From Streptomyces sp. DHE7-1 (lineage in GTDB: Bacteria; Actinomycetota; Actinomycetes; Streptomycetales; Streptomycetaceae), in NCBI GenBank assembly GCA_016432725.1, contig JACJDG010000003.1:4402001-4466000 (forward strand): a stretch of DNA of 64,000 nt, written 5' to 3'. The notes below the pieces were generated by a model that saw only the letters and a program-made list of their open reading frames with translations, did not search any database and was not told where the DNA came from. This document shows positions 1 through 8,838 of this stretch, piece by piece (the first letter of the stretch is position 1; the number at the start of each line of letters is the position of its first letter). Made by a program: the position numbers and the translations under genes.

Positions 1-2
1 CG

Positions 3-158
3 CTGGCGTCGCTGACGACCTTCACCTTCCAGGGCGACCGGATCGTCTCCGTCGGCTACTCCGAGCCCGCCATCGACCTGGTCCCGGTCCACCTCCGGGC
101 CGGTGCCAAGCCGCAGAAGGGCAAGGGGACCGCTCAGGGCAAGGCCTTCGGAGCCTGA
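3..158 (+). CDS. C-terminal fragment, possibly a histidine phosphatase family protein
   Basis: Only the last 51 codons are in the window; the reading frame is open from base 3 to a TGA at 156-158. The end has the pattern SLTTFTFQGDRIVSVGYSEP followed by a basic, Lys/Gly-rich tail, which resembles the C-terminus of actinobacterial histidine phosphatase (phosphoglycerate mutase-like) proteins. No catalytic motif lies in the visible part, so the family call is a weak resemblance only. The next gene starts 114 bases downstream on the same strand. Confidence 0.4.
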   Translation: MASLTTFTFQGDRIVSVGYSEPAIDLVPVHLRAGAKPQKGKGTAQGKAFGA

Positions 159-272
159 TCCACCCTTTTGCCTGGCCTGTTACGAAAAGCATAAAGAAGT
201 ATCGGAACCTCCCCGATCGTCGCGCCCTCTGACTGGGTGACCACCAGCAGGCGCGACGAATCGGGGATATCC

Positions 273-1580
273 ATGCGCACCTTCTCCCGGACCGACCGGA
301 TGCTCTCCCGCAGGGGAGCGCTGGGCCTCGGCGCGGGCGCGGCGGCCGCCGCCTCGCTCGCCGGCTGCGGGACCCTCAAGTCCTCGGACGAGAGCGGGCG
401 CCCGCCCGGTTCCGGTCACGCGGACGGCGGGAAGGGCGGGGCGGGCAAGGGCGGGGCGCATCCGGCCCGGCCCATCGGCGACGGTTCCACCTCGTTCACC
501 GGCCGGCAGCCGCACCAGCCCGCGAAGCCCGAGCCGCTGGAGCCCGGCCAGACCCCTCCGCAGTTCGTGATCTTCTCCTGGGACGGCGCCGGCGAGGTCG
601 GCAACGGCCTCTTCCCGCGCTTCCTCGACCTGGCGAAGGAGCACGGCGCGAGCATGACCTTCTTCCTCTCGGGGCTGTACCTGCTGCCCGAGTCGAAGAA
701 GCGGCTGTACGAGCCCCCCAACAACCCGCGCGGGGCCTCGGACATCGGCTACCTCAGCGACCCCCACGTCAGGTCGACCCTCGCCAACGTGCGCCGGGCC
801 TGGCTCGAGGGGCACGAGATCGGCACCCACTTCAACGGGCACTTCTGCGCCGGCTCCGGCTCGGTCGGCAACTGGACCCCGCAGCAGTGGCGCAGCGAGA
901 TACGGCAGGCCAAGGCCTTCGTGAAGGAGTGGCGGACCAACACCGGCTGGACCGACCTGCCGTCGCTGCCGTTCGACTACGACAAGGAACTGGTCGGCGG
1001 CCGCACCCCCTGTCTGCTCGGCCAGAACAACCTGCTGCCCACCGCCCGCGAGCTGGGCTGGCGCTACGACGCCTCCTCGCCGGGCGGCCGCCAGGTGTGG
1101 CCGCTGAAGCGGATGGGGATCTGGGACCTGCCGCTCCAGCAGATACCTTTCCCCGGACGTTCCTTCGAGGTCCTGTCCATGGACTACAACATGCTGGCCA
1201 ACCAGTCCGTCAACTCGACCAACGCGCCCGCCTACCGCCATCCGGCCTGGCGGACCCAGTCCGCCCAGGCCTACATCCAGGGGTTCCGGCGGGCGTACGA
1301 GACGAACCGGGCGCCCTTCTTCATCGGCAACCACTTCGAGCAGTGGAACGGCGGCATCTACATGGACGCCGTCGAGCAGGCCTTCACGCACATCGCGCGC
1401 GAGAAGGAGAAAGGCGGGGACGTGCGGCTGGTTTCGTTCCGGCAGTTCGTGGACTGGATGGACGCGCAGAAGCCCGAGGTGCTCGCCCGGCTGCGCACCC
1501 TGGAGGTGGGGCAGCGGCCCACCGGGGGCTGGAAGGAGTTCCTGCGGGAGGCCAAGTCCGCCGCCGGCGACACGGCGTGA
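273..1580 (+). CDS. Tat-exported lipoprotein with polysaccharide deacetylase (NodB) fold
   Basis: 435 residues. The N-terminus has a twin-arginine motif (SRRGALGLG) and a lipobox SLAGC, so it is probably a folded, lipid-anchored protein outside the membrane. The mature part resembles the NodB carbohydrate esterase 4 fold: motif 1 reads FSWDGAG instead of the usual TFDDGP, keeping a single Asp, and motif 2 reads GHEIGTHFNGH with an intact HxxxH metal site. The substrate is unknown. ATG 273 is preferred to an in-frame GTG at 237 because GGGGA sits six bases upstream and the Tat signal then lies at the N-terminus. It precedes the cytochrome c maturation genes but is separated from them by about 100 bases. 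Confidence 0.75.
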   Translation: MRTFSRTDRMLSRRGALGLGAGAAAAASLAGCGTLKSSDESGRPPGSGHADGGKGGAGKGGAHPARPIGDGSTSFTGRQPHQPAKPEPLEPGQTPPQFVIFSWDGAGEVGNGLFPRFLDLAKEHGASMTFFLSGLYLLPESKKRLYEPPNNPRGASDIGYLSDPHVRSTLANVRRAWLEGHEIGTHFNGHFCAGSGSVGNWTPQQWRSEIRQAKAFVKEWRTNTGWTDLPSLPFDYDKELVGGRTPCLLGQNNLLPTARELGWRYDASSPGGRQVWPLKRMGIWDLPLQQIPFPGRSFEVLSMDYNMLANQSVNSTNAPAYRHPAWRTQSAQAYIQGFRRAYETNRAPFFIGNHFEQWNGGIYMDAVEQAFTHIAREKEKGGDVRLVSFRQFVDWMDAQKPEVLARLRTLEVGQRPTGGWKEFLREAKSAAGDTA

Positions 1581-1667
1581 TGAATTGCCCTGAATGTCCT
1601 GTGTAAATAGTCCCTGAAATGTGGTTTTCCGCCTGCCAGGGGGTGCGCGAGATCCCCGGAACAGGCA

Positions 1668-1683
1668 TGCGAAACTTTTCACA
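1668..1683 (+). promoter_or_regulatory. Rex-like operator overlapping the resA-like start
   Basis: TGCGAAACTTTTCACA matches the Streptomyces Rex operator pattern TGTGAACGCGTTCACA at 12 of 16 positions, including nearly complete half-sites TGnGAA and TTCACA. It ends on the A of the resA-like ATG. Rex is the NADH/NAD+-sensing repressor of respiratory genes. Binding here is inferred from sequence only. Confidence 0.4.
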
Positions 1684-2273
1684 TGAGTACCCGTAGCCGC
1701 GCCGTCCTGCTCAGCGCCATGGCCGCCGTGTCGGCCCTGACCCTGTCCGCGTGCGGCAACGGCGGCACCTCCGGCGGAGGTGGCAACACCAACTTCGTCA
1801 CCGGCAACAACGGCATCGACACCGCCTCCCGGGGCAAGCGGGCCGCCGCGCCCGACCTGTCCGGCAGGACCATCGACGGCAAGAACCTCGACATCGCCGA
1901 CTACCGGGGCAAGGTCGTGGTCGTCAACGTCTGGGGTTCCTGGTGCGGGCCGTGCCGGGAGGAGGCCCAGTACTTCGCCAAGGTCTCCAAGGCGTACGAG
2001 GGCAAGGGCGTGCAGTTCGTCGGCATCAACACCCGCGACACCAGCACCACCCCCGCGATCGCCTTCGAGCAGGAGCACGGCATCGGCTACCCGAGCCTGT
2101 ACGACCCGACGGGCAAGCTGATGCTCCGCTTCGAGAAGGGCACGCTCAACCCGCAGCTCATCCCGTCCACGCTCGTCATCGACAAGGACGGGAAGGTCGC
2201 CGCGCGGGCGCTGGAGGCGCTCGACGACACCGCGCTGCTGAAGATGGTCAAGCCGGTCCTGGCGGAGAAGTGA
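1683..2273 (+). CDS. resA: ResA/TlpA-like thiol-disulfide reductase lipoprotein
   Basis: 196 residues. A signal peptide with lipobox LSAC anchors it on the outer face of the membrane. The thioredoxin-like domain carries the active site WCGPC (Cys88 and Cys91). The family keeps apocytochrome c heme-binding cysteines reduced before heme attachment, receiving electrons from CcdA. It is the first gene of a tight set with ccdA, resB and ccsA; the ccdA GTG lies two bases after its stop. No clear Shine-Dalgarno sequence precedes the ATG, so a leaderless transcript is possible. A Rex-like palindrome overlaps the start. Confidence 0.85.
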   Translation: MSTRSRAVLLSAMAAVSALTLSACGNGGTSGGGGNTNFVTGNNGIDTASRGKRAAAPDLSGRTIDGKNLDIADYRGKVVVVNVWGSWCGPCREEAQYFAKVSKAYEGKGVQFVGINTRDTSTTPAIAFEQEHGIGYPSLYDPTGKLMLRFEKGTLNPQLIPSTLVIDKDGKVAARALEALDDTALLKMVKPVLAEK

Positions 2274-2274
2274 C

Positions 2275-3048
2275 GTGAGCGACCTTCTGACCCTCGCCGC
2301 GGTGACGAGCCGGAACGGGACCGTCCTCAACGGCGCCCTGCTGGTGGCCCTGCCCGTCGCGGTGCTCGGCGGCCTCGTCTCGTTCTTCTCCCCGTGCGTG
2401 CTGCCGCTCGTCCCCGGCTACCTGTCCTACGTGACCGGTGTCACCGGCGCCGACCTGCAGGAGGCCCGGCGGGGCCGGATGGCGGCGGGCGCCGCGTTGT
2501 TCGTGCTCGGCTTCACGGCCGTGTTCGTCTCCGGCGGGGCGCTGTTCGGCTTCTTCGGCGCCACGCTCCAGGAGTACAAGGACACCCTGTCCAAGGTGCT
2601 CGGCGTGCTCATGATCCTGCTGGGCGTGTTCTTCATGGGGCTGATGCCCTGGCTGACCCAGCGCGAGTTCCGCTTCCACCGGCGGCCCGCCACGGGCCTG
2701 GTAGGCGCGCCCGTGCTCGGCGCCCTGTTCGGCATCGGCTGGACGCCCTGCATCGGCCCCACCCTCGCCTCCGTCGTCGCCCTGTCGTCCCAGCAGGCGA
2801 GCGCCGGCCGCGGTGCGGTGCTGACCGTCGCCTACTGCCTGGGCCTCGGGGTGCCCTTCGTGCTCACCGCGGTCGCCTTCCGCAAGGCGCTCGGCGCCTT
2901 CGGCTGGGTCAAGCGCCACTATGTCTGGGTGATGCGCGCCGGCGGCACGATGATGATCGTGACCGGTGTGCTGCTGCTGACCGGGGCCTGGGACCACCTG
3001 GTGAACGAGATGCAGAGCTGGTCCGACGGCTTCACTGTGGGGATCTGA
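2275..3048 (+). CDS. ccdA: Cytochrome c biogenesis protein CcdA
   Basis: 257 residues, polytopic membrane protein of the CcdA/DsbD-beta family with about six membrane spans. The redox pair is visible as Cys41 in FFSPCVLPLVPGYLSY and Cys159 in GIGWTPCIGP, the two conserved half-sites of the family. It passes electrons from cytoplasmic thioredoxin across the membrane to the ResA-like protein. It starts at GTG 2275 directly after the resA-like stop, and resB follows three bases after its own stop, which indicates one transcript. Confidence 0.9.
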   Translation: MSDLLTLAAVTSRNGTVLNGALLVALPVAVLGGLVSFFSPCVLPLVPGYLSYVTGVTGADLQEARRGRMAAGAALFVLGFTAVFVSGGALFGFFGATLQEYKDTLSKVLGVLMILLGVFFMGLMPWLTQREFRFHRRPATGLVGAPVLGALFGIGWTPCIGPTLASVVALSSQQASAGRGAVLTVAYCLGLGVPFVLTAVAFRKALGAFGWVKRHYVWVMRAGGTMMIVTGVLLLTGAWDHLVNEMQSWSDGFTVGI

Positions 3049-3051
3049 TCG

Positions 3052-4745
3052 ATGAGCGCAACCGAAACCGACAAGGGCCGCGAGCAGGAGGAGCTGGGAG
3101 CGGCCGGCTCCCAGCTCTCCACCGCCCCGCAGGAGGAGACCGTCAGCCTGCCGGGCCTCGGCGTGATCGGCTGGCTCCGCTGGTTCTGGCGGCAGCTCAC
3201 CTCCATGCGGGTGGCGCTGCTGCTGCTCCTGCTGCTCTCGCTCGGCGCGATCCCCGGCTCGCTGATCCCGCAGACCGGCGCCGACGCCACCAAGGTCGAG
3301 GACTTCCGCGCGGCCCACACCACGCTCGCGCCGGTCTACGACCGGCTCGGCCTCTTCCACGTCTACAGCTCGGTGTGGTTCTCCGCGATCTACATCCTGC
3401 TGTTCGTCTCCCTCATCGGCTGCATCGTCCCGCGCACCTGGCAGTTCGTCGGCCAGCTCCGGGGCCGTCCGCCGGGCGCGCCCAGGCGTCTGGACCGGCT
3501 GCCCGCCTACACCACCTGGCGCACCGAGGCCGAGCCCGAGCAGGTCCGCGAGGCCGCCCTCGCGCTCATGCGCGGGCGCCGCTTCCGGGCCCATGTCGCC
3601 GGTGACGCCGTCGCCGCCGAGAAGGGCTACGTGCGCGAGCTGGGCAACCTGATCTTCCACATCGCGCTGATCGTGCTGCTGGTCGCCTTCGCCTCCGGCC
3701 AGATGTACAAGTCGGACGGCACCAAGCTGATGGTCGAGGGCGACGGCTTCTCCAACGCCCTGCCGATGTACGACGACTTCAAGTCCGGCAGCATGTTCAC
3801 CACCGACGACCTGTCGCCGTTCAGCTTCGGCCTGAAGGACTTCACGGGCACCTACGAGCTGACCGGCCCCAACCGCGGCACCCCGCGCACGTACCAGGCG
3901 AAGGTCACCTACAGCGAGGGCGCGGACGGCAAGGACCGGACGACCGAGATCAAGGTCAACGAGCCGCTGAAGATCGGCGACGCCAAGGTCTACCTCGTCA
4001 GCCACGGCTACGCGCCCGTCATCACCGTCCGCGACGGCAAGGGCAAGGTCGTCTACCAGGACGCCGTGCCGCTGCTGCCGCTCGACGGCAACGTCACCTC
4101 ACAGGGCGTGATCAAGGTGATGGACGGCTACCGCGACGCCCGGGGCGGGAAGGACCAGCTCGGCGTCCGGGCCTTCTTCCTGCCGACCTACGGCGGTGGC
4201 GCCTCGGTGCTCTCGCAGTTCCCCGCGCTGCTGAACCCCGTGCTGAACCTGGAGCCGTACCACGGCGACCTCGGCGTCAACTCGGGCATCCCGCAGAGCG
4301 TGTACCAGCTCGACAAGACCCACATGAAGGGCTTCAAGGACACCAAGGGCAGCAGCTCAGGGGGAACCTCAAGCCGGGTCAGACCCTGAAGCTCCCGGAC
4401 GGCGCCGGCTCGATCACGCTCGAGAAGGACATCAAGGAGTGGGCCGGCTTCGAGATCGTCCAGGAGCCGGGCGGCGGCTGGGCGCTCGCCGGCGCGCTCG
4501 GCGCGATCTTCGGCCTGGCCGCCTCCCTGTTCATCCAGCGCCGCCGCGTGTGGGTGCGTGCGGTGCGCGGCGCCGACGGTGTCACCGTGGTCGAGATGGC
4601 CGGGCTCGGCCGCAGCGAGTCCGCCAAGGTGCCCGAGGAGCTGGGTGACCTCGCCGCGACCCTCTACGACCAGGCGCCGGGGGCACCCGGCCCCGACGAC
4701 TCCACCCCATCCCCCGCTGGACCTGCCGAAGGGGCCGAGAAGTGA
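3052..4745 (+). CDS. resB: ResB family cytochrome c synthesis protein (one base missing as read)
   Basis: With one base restored the product is 564 residues, the usual size for actinobacterial ResB. As read, translation from ATG 3052 stops at 4389; the remainder, including a transmembrane segment near WALAGALGAIFGLAASLFIQ, continues in another frame to the TGA at 4743-4745. The break lies at the G run 4360-4364. ResB forms the System II heme delivery and ligation complex with CcsA. Four membrane spans and a large extracytoplasmic domain are visible. The stop overlaps the ccsA GTG by four bases. Confidence 0.85.
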
Positions 4746-5842
4746 CTCTCGCCGCCGCAACCGAGCTCGCCGCCGCGACCAACGAACACCTGGCGAGCAT
4801 CAGCAACACGCTGATCTACTCGTCCATGGCCGTCTACACCCTGGCCTTCTTCGCCCACATCGCCGAGTGGCTGTTCGGCAGCCGCAGCAAGGTCGGCCGT
4901 ACGGCCGCCGCGCTGACCGCCGGCGCCGAGCGGCGGGCGGGCGCGCCCGCCGTCACCGTGAAGAGCGCCGGCGGGACCGCGGTGCTGGAGCGGCCGAAGG
5001 TCGTCGTGCGCTCGGCGTCCGGCGCGCGGGACGTGCCGGACGGCCCCGGCGCGCACGGCGGTGACGAGCAGGGCGACATGTACGGCCGGATCGCCATCTC
5101 GCTCACCGTGCTCGCCTTCCTCGTGGAGCTCGCCGGCGTCGTCGCCCGCGCGGCCTCCGTGGAGCGGGCGCCGTGGGGCAACATGTACGAGTTCAACATC
5201 ACCTTCTCCACGGTCGCCGTCGGCGTGTACCTCACGCTGCTGGCGCTGCGGAAGAACGTGCGCTGGCTCGGGCTGTTCCTGGTCACCACGGTCCTGCTCG
5301 ACCTCGGTCTGGCCGTGACCGTGCTGTACACCGCCAGCGACCAGCTCGTCCCGGCGCTGCACTCGTACTGGCTGTACATCCACGTCTCCACCGCGATCTT
5401 CTGCGGTGCGGTGTTCTACGTCGGCGCGGTCGCCACCATCCTGTACCTGTTCAAGGACTCCTACGAGAACAAGCTGGAGTCCGGCGGCAAGCCCGGCGGC
5501 TTCGCGCGCTCGGTGCTGGAGCGGCTGCCCGCCTCGGCCTCGCTGGACAAGTTCGCCTACCGCGTCAACGCGGCCGTCTTCCCGCTGTGGACGTTCACGA
5601 TCATCGCGGGCGCGATCTGGGCGGGCGACGCCTGGGGCCGCTACTGGAACTGGGACCCCAAGGAGACCTGGTCCTTCATCACCTGGATCGCCTACGCCTG
5701 CTACCTGCACGCCCGGGCCACGGCCGGCTGGAAGGGCCGCAAGGCCGCCTACCTGGCGCTGATCGCGTTCGGCTGCTGGCTGTTCAACTATTACGGCGTC
5801 AACATCTTCGTCACCGGCAAGCACTCGTACGCGGGCGTGTGA
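4742..5842 (+). CDS. ccsA: Cytochrome c biogenesis protein CcsA/ResC
   Basis: 366 residues, multi-span membrane protein. The tryptophan-rich heme-handling (WWD) motif appears as YWNWDPKETWSF near residues 301-312 and conserved histidines flank it. It is the heme transporter and synthase partner of ResB. A loop of roughly 70 hydrophilic residues after the first span is typical of Streptomyces members. Start is GTG 4742, in a GTGA overlap with the resB stop, implying translational coupling. It ends the cytochrome c maturation set. Confidence 0.9.
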   Translation: MTLAAATELAAATNEHLASISNTLIYSSMAVYTLAFFAHIAEWLFGSRSKVGRTAAALTAGAERRAGAPAVTVKSAGGTAVLERPKVVVRSASGARDVPDGPGAHGGDEQGDMYGRIAISLTVLAFLVELAGVVARAASVERAPWGNMYEFNITFSTVAVGVYLTLLALRKNVRWLGLFLVTTVLLDLGLAVTVLYTASDQLVPALHSYWLYIHVSTAIFCGAVFYVGAVATILYLFKDSYENKLESGGKPGGFARSVLERLPASASLDKFAYRVNAAVFPLWTFTIIAGAIWAGDAWGRYWNWDPKETWSFITWIAYACYLHARATAGWKGRKAAYLALIAFGCWLFNYYGVNIFVTGKHSYAGV

Positions 5843-5867
5843 CCGCCCGGTCGGTGACACTGGTGCC

Positions 5868-6317
5868 ATGAGCGGTTCCATCGAACAGGGCATCAGCCAG
5901 ACGCACGGGAACACGCACATACTCCACTTCCTGGTGCGGCTCCCGAGGACCATGGAAGAGGTCTGGACGGCGGTGGCCACGCCCGCGGGACTCGCGGGCT
6001 GGTTCACCGCCGTCGACGTTCTCGAGCCCAGACTGGACGGCGAGGTCGCCCTGCGGGACCTGGGCGCCGGCCGGGTCACCGCGTGGGACGTGGACCGGGT
6101 CGCCGAGTACGCGGTGGCGGGCGGCCGGCTGAGGTTCCACCTGGAGCGTGAGCGGCAGGGCGGGTGCGTGCTGCGCTTCACCCACGAGTACCAGGGCGAG
6201 GGCGAGTCGGAGACGGCCTGGCGCACCAGGTTCGAACGGCTGATCGAGAATCTGGGTTCCCCGGCCCCGACGCCCGGCCAGGAGGCGTCGGAGCCGCTTC
6301 CCGGGCAGTACACCTGA
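5868..6317 (+). CDS. SRPBCC (AHSA1-like) domain protein
   Basis: 149 residues. The segment LPRTMEEVWTAVATPAGLAG followed by WFTA is the typical N-terminal strand-helix of the START-like SRPBCC/AHSA1 ligand-binding fold, and RFTHEYQGEGESE with a C-terminal amphipathic helix completes it. Members bind hydrophobic ligands or act as small stress proteins; the ligand here cannot be told. It lies 25 bases after ccsA and may be read through from that operon. A strong bidirectional terminator follows. Confidence 0.7.
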   Translation: MSGSIEQGISQTHGNTHILHFLVRLPRTMEEVWTAVATPAGLAGWFTAVDVLEPRLDGEVALRDLGAGRVTAWDVDRVAEYAVAGGRLRFHLERERQGGCVLRFTHEYQGEGESETAWRTRFERLIENLGSPAPTPGQEASEPLPGQYT

Positions 6318-6321
6318 CGTC

Positions 6322-6347
6322 GCCGGGCGCCCGGTCCGGCGCCCGGC
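6322..6347. terminator. Bidirectional terminator between converging genes
   Basis: GCCGGGCGCC and GGCGCCCGGC form a perfect 10-bp stem with a six-base loop between the convergent SRPBCC and oxidoreductase genes. There is no T run, as is usual in this genus. Confidence 0.6.
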
Positions 6348-6361
6348 CGCGCCCCCGCCGG

Positions 6362-7335
6362 CTACGCCCCCACGCGCAGCAGCAGCTTGCCCGTGCTCGT
6401 GCGCGTGCCCATCAGGCGGTGCGCGTCCGCCGCCTCCTCCAGCGCGAACTCGGCCGTCACCGGGAGGGACACCGTGCCGTCGGCCACCTTCGCGAGGGCC
6501 CGCTCGGTCAGGCGGCGCAGTTCGGCCGGGGCCGTGCCCGCCAGGGTCAGGATCGAGAACCCGGCGACGGAGACGCCGAGCGGGTACAGCTCGGGCTGGC
6601 CCACGCTCCACGGCTCGGCCGAGCTCGCGTTCCCGAAGGAGACCAGGCGGCCGAAGGGCGCCAGGGAGGCCAGGCCCTCGCGCAGGGTGTCACCGCCGAC
6701 CGGATCCAGCACCAGGTCGGCGCCCCGGCCCCGGTGGCCTCCCGCACCCGCTGCCGGAAGTCGCCGGTGAACACCTCGTCGTAGCCGTACTTCCGGGCGT
6801 GGGCCGCCTTCGCCGCCGAGGACACCACCCCGTACACCGCGCCGGCGCCCGCCGCCCGCGCCAACCGGCCCACCGCCGTGCCCACCCCGCCGGCCGCGCC
6901 CTGGACGAGCACCGTCTCGCCGGGCTGGAGCCGGCCCACGGAGTGCACCAGGGCGTAGGCCGTCGGCAGGACGGTCGGCAGGGTCGCCGCCGTGCGCAGG
7001 TCCACCCCGGCCGGGAGCGGGAAGACGGTCGCCGCCTCGGCCACCACCACCTCCGCGTACGCCCCGCTCCCGGTCAGCGCCGCCACCTCCTGGCCGACGG
7101 CCAGACCCGTGACACCCGCGCCGAGCGCCCGGATCCGGCCCGACACCTCGAGGCCGGGGACGAACGGCAGCCGCGGCACCCGGTAGCCCTCCGAACGCGC
7201 CTTCAGATCGGCGAAGTTGACGCCCGTCCAGGCCGCGTCGACGCTCACCTGGCCGGGCCCCGGCTCCGGCGCCTCGGCCGTCACCGCCGTCAGCACCTCG
7301 GGACCGCCGTACCGCTGGAACTCGATCGCACGCAT
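6362..7335 (-). CDS. Zinc-type quinone oxidoreductase / MDR-family dehydrogenase (one base missing as read)
   Basis: 324 residues after restoring one base in the C runs at 6723-6732; as read it is two overlapping frames. The start MRAIEFQRYGGPEVL and the nucleotide-binding segment VQGAAGGVGTAVGRLARAAG are classic for the QOR branch of medium-chain dehydrogenases, which use NADPH to reduce quinones or enals. The C-terminal half resumes as LDPVGGDTLREGLASLAPFG. The structural zinc cysteines are not apparent. The gene is divergent from an ArsR-type regulator across a palindromic region, so it is probably the target of that regulator. Confidence 0.8.
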
Positions 7336-7356
7336 GCGGGACTCCCCGTTCGACTC

Positions 7357-7408
7357 AGTGTTCAATGAAAAGCGAACACTCGTGAGTGTATGGTTTTCAT
7401 CGAACACT
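7357..7408. promoter_or_regulatory. Nested palindromes between divergent oxidoreductase and ArsR genes
   Basis: AGTGTTCAATGAAAA (7357-7371) is repeated in inverted orientation as TTTTCATCGAACACT (7394-7408) with one mismatch. Between them, ACACTC and GAGTGT (7376-7389) form a second palindrome with a two-base spacer. The arrangement in a divergent promoter region suggests an operator for the adjacent ArsR-family regulator. Confidence 0.6.
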
Positions 7409-7457
7409 CGGCAAGGGGAGAGCGCGGGCCGGCCGGCGCCGCGCCGAGGAGGACGGC

Positions 7458-7781
7458 ATGGCCACGAGCAGTCACCGGGCCGCCCCGGAGCACACCCACC
7501 CCGACGAGGTGCCCGTGCTCAGCGCGCTCGCCGCCCTGGCCGACCCGGTGCGCCTCACCCTCGTCCGGGAACTGGCCGGGTCTGCCGACTGGTCCCGGAG
7601 CTGCGGCAGCTTCGACGTGCCGGTCGGCAAGGCGGCCCTCAGCCACCACTTCGCGGTGCTGCGCGGCGCCGGTCTCGTGGAGCAGCGCGACGAGGGGCCG
7701 AAGCGGGTGAACCGGCTGCGGCGGACGGAGTTCGACGCCCGCTTCCCCGGACTGCTCGGCCTCGTCCTCCGGGGCGACTGA
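7458..7781 (+). CDS. ArsR-family winged-helix transcriptional regulator
   Basis: 107 residues. The fold is recognisable from LSALAALADPVRLTLVRELA, the recognition region VGKAALSHHFAVLRGAGLVE and the wing QRDEGPKRVNRLRR. No CxC metal-binding motif is present at the end of the recognition helix, so metal sensing is unlikely and a redox or ligand signal is more probable. ATG 7458 is chosen because GAGGAGGA precedes it; an upstream in-frame start at 7386 would place coding sequence inside the palindromic promoter. Confidence 0.8.
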   Translation: MATSSHRAAPEHTHPDEVPVLSALAALADPVRLTLVRELAGSADWSRSCGSFDVPVGKAALSHHFAVLRGAGLVEQRDEGPKRVNRLRRTEFDARFPGLLGLVLRGD

Positions 7782-7890
7782 CCCCCGCACCCCGGCGGCC
7801 TGCGGGCATCGGCGGGGCCGATGGCCCCATCGGCAGGACGCCCCAGCGGCTCGTGGACCGGCCCGGGCGGTGGTCCGTAGCGTCGGCGCC

Positions 7891-8838
7891 ATGACCTCAG
7901 AGCACACGGGCACGGCCCAGCTGACCACAGCGATGATGCTGTCCGGCACCCTCGGCGTCTTCGTCGTCGAGTCCGGTGCCCCGCCCTTCGACGTCGTCTT
8001 CTTCCGCGTCCTGTTCGGGGCCCTGGCCCTCGGCGGCTACGTGCTGGCCCGCGGCTGGCTGCGCGACCACGGCTTCACCCCGCGCACCCTCGGCCTCGCG
8101 GTCCTCGGCGGGGTGTTCATCGTCTTCAACTGGGTGCTGCTGTTCCAGTCGTACGAGAACACGTCCATCTCGGTGGCCACCGTGGTCTACCACACACAGC
8201 CGTTCTACGTGGTGCTGCTCGGCGCCCTGTTGTTCCGCGAGCGGCTCACCGCCGCCCGGGTCGGCTGGATCGGCGTCGCCTTCGCCGGCCTGATCCTCGT
8301 CTCCGGGGTGACCCCCGCGGACTTCACCGGCGGCGGCGCGTATCTCACCGGCATCGGCCAGGCTCTGCTCGCCGCCCTGCTGTACGGGCTGTCCACCCTG
8401 GTCACCAAGCGGATCACCGGTGTGCGCCCGCACCTGATCGCCCTGGTCCAGGTCCTGGTCGGCATCCCCCTGCTGCTGCCCTTCGCCGACTTCGGCGCCA
8501 TGCGGGGCACCGGCTGGGACTGGGGCTGGCTGGCCGGCCTCGGGCTGCTGCACACCGGCGTGATGTACGTCCTCATGTACGCCGCCTACGCGAAGCTGCC
8601 CACCGCCAAGATCGCCGTGCTCGCCTTCGTCTACCCGGCCGTCGCCATGGTCATGGACTGGGCGGTGTACGGCCACCACATCGGGCCGGTGCAGGCCCTC
8701 GGCGTCCCGCTCATCGTCACCGCGAGTCTCAAGGTCACCCTTGCTCGGAAACCAGCCTCCGCGCCTGCTCCACGAACAGCCGGGCGTGCGCCGGAAGCCG
8801 CTTCCCGGACCGCCACGCCAGCTGCGTGCGAAGCGTGA
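7891..8838 (+). CDS. EamA/DMT-family permease
   Basis: About 315 residues as read, with some ten hydrophobic spans and two EamA repeats; segments such as VATVVYHTQPFYVVLLGALL and TAKIAVLAFVYPAVAMVMDW are typical of the drug/metabolite transporter superfamily. The substrate cannot be predicted. The last 30 or so codons have no hydrophobic or family-like character and overlap the 3' end of the convergent lysR gene by about 104 bases, so the true stop may lie near 8745 and a further indel is possible. Start ATG 7891 is used rather than the upstream in-frame start at 7870. Confidence 0.7.
   Translation: MTSEHTGTAQLTTAMMLSGTLGVFVVESGAPPFDVVFFRVLFGALALGGYVLARGWLRDHGFTPRTLGLAVLGGVFIVFNWVLLFQSYENTSISVATVVYHTQPFYVVLLGALLFRERLTAARVGWIGVAFAGLILVSGVTPADFTGGGAYLTGIGQALLAALLYGLSTLVTKRITGVRPHLIALVQVLVGIPLLLPFADFGAMRGTGWDWGWLAGLGLLHTGVMYVLMYAAYAKLPTAKIAVLAFVYPAVAMVMDWAVYGHHIGPVQALGVPLIVTASLKVTLARKPASAPAPRTAGRAPEAASRTATPAACEA

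Noticed and set aside
180..2330. A 716-codon open frame on the minus strand across the deacetylase and resA-like genes
   Set aside because: It is the GC-rich shadow of real plus-strand genes: no domain, no ribosome binding site, and low-complexity translation. The same holds for other long antisense frames, such as those opposite ccdA, the SARP genes and nuoG.
4360..4364. Programmed -1 frameshifting in resB
   Set aside because: The G run is not a standard slippery heptamer, no conserved pseudoknot was evident downstream, and the same lesion recurs in many unrelated genes. A missing base is simpler.
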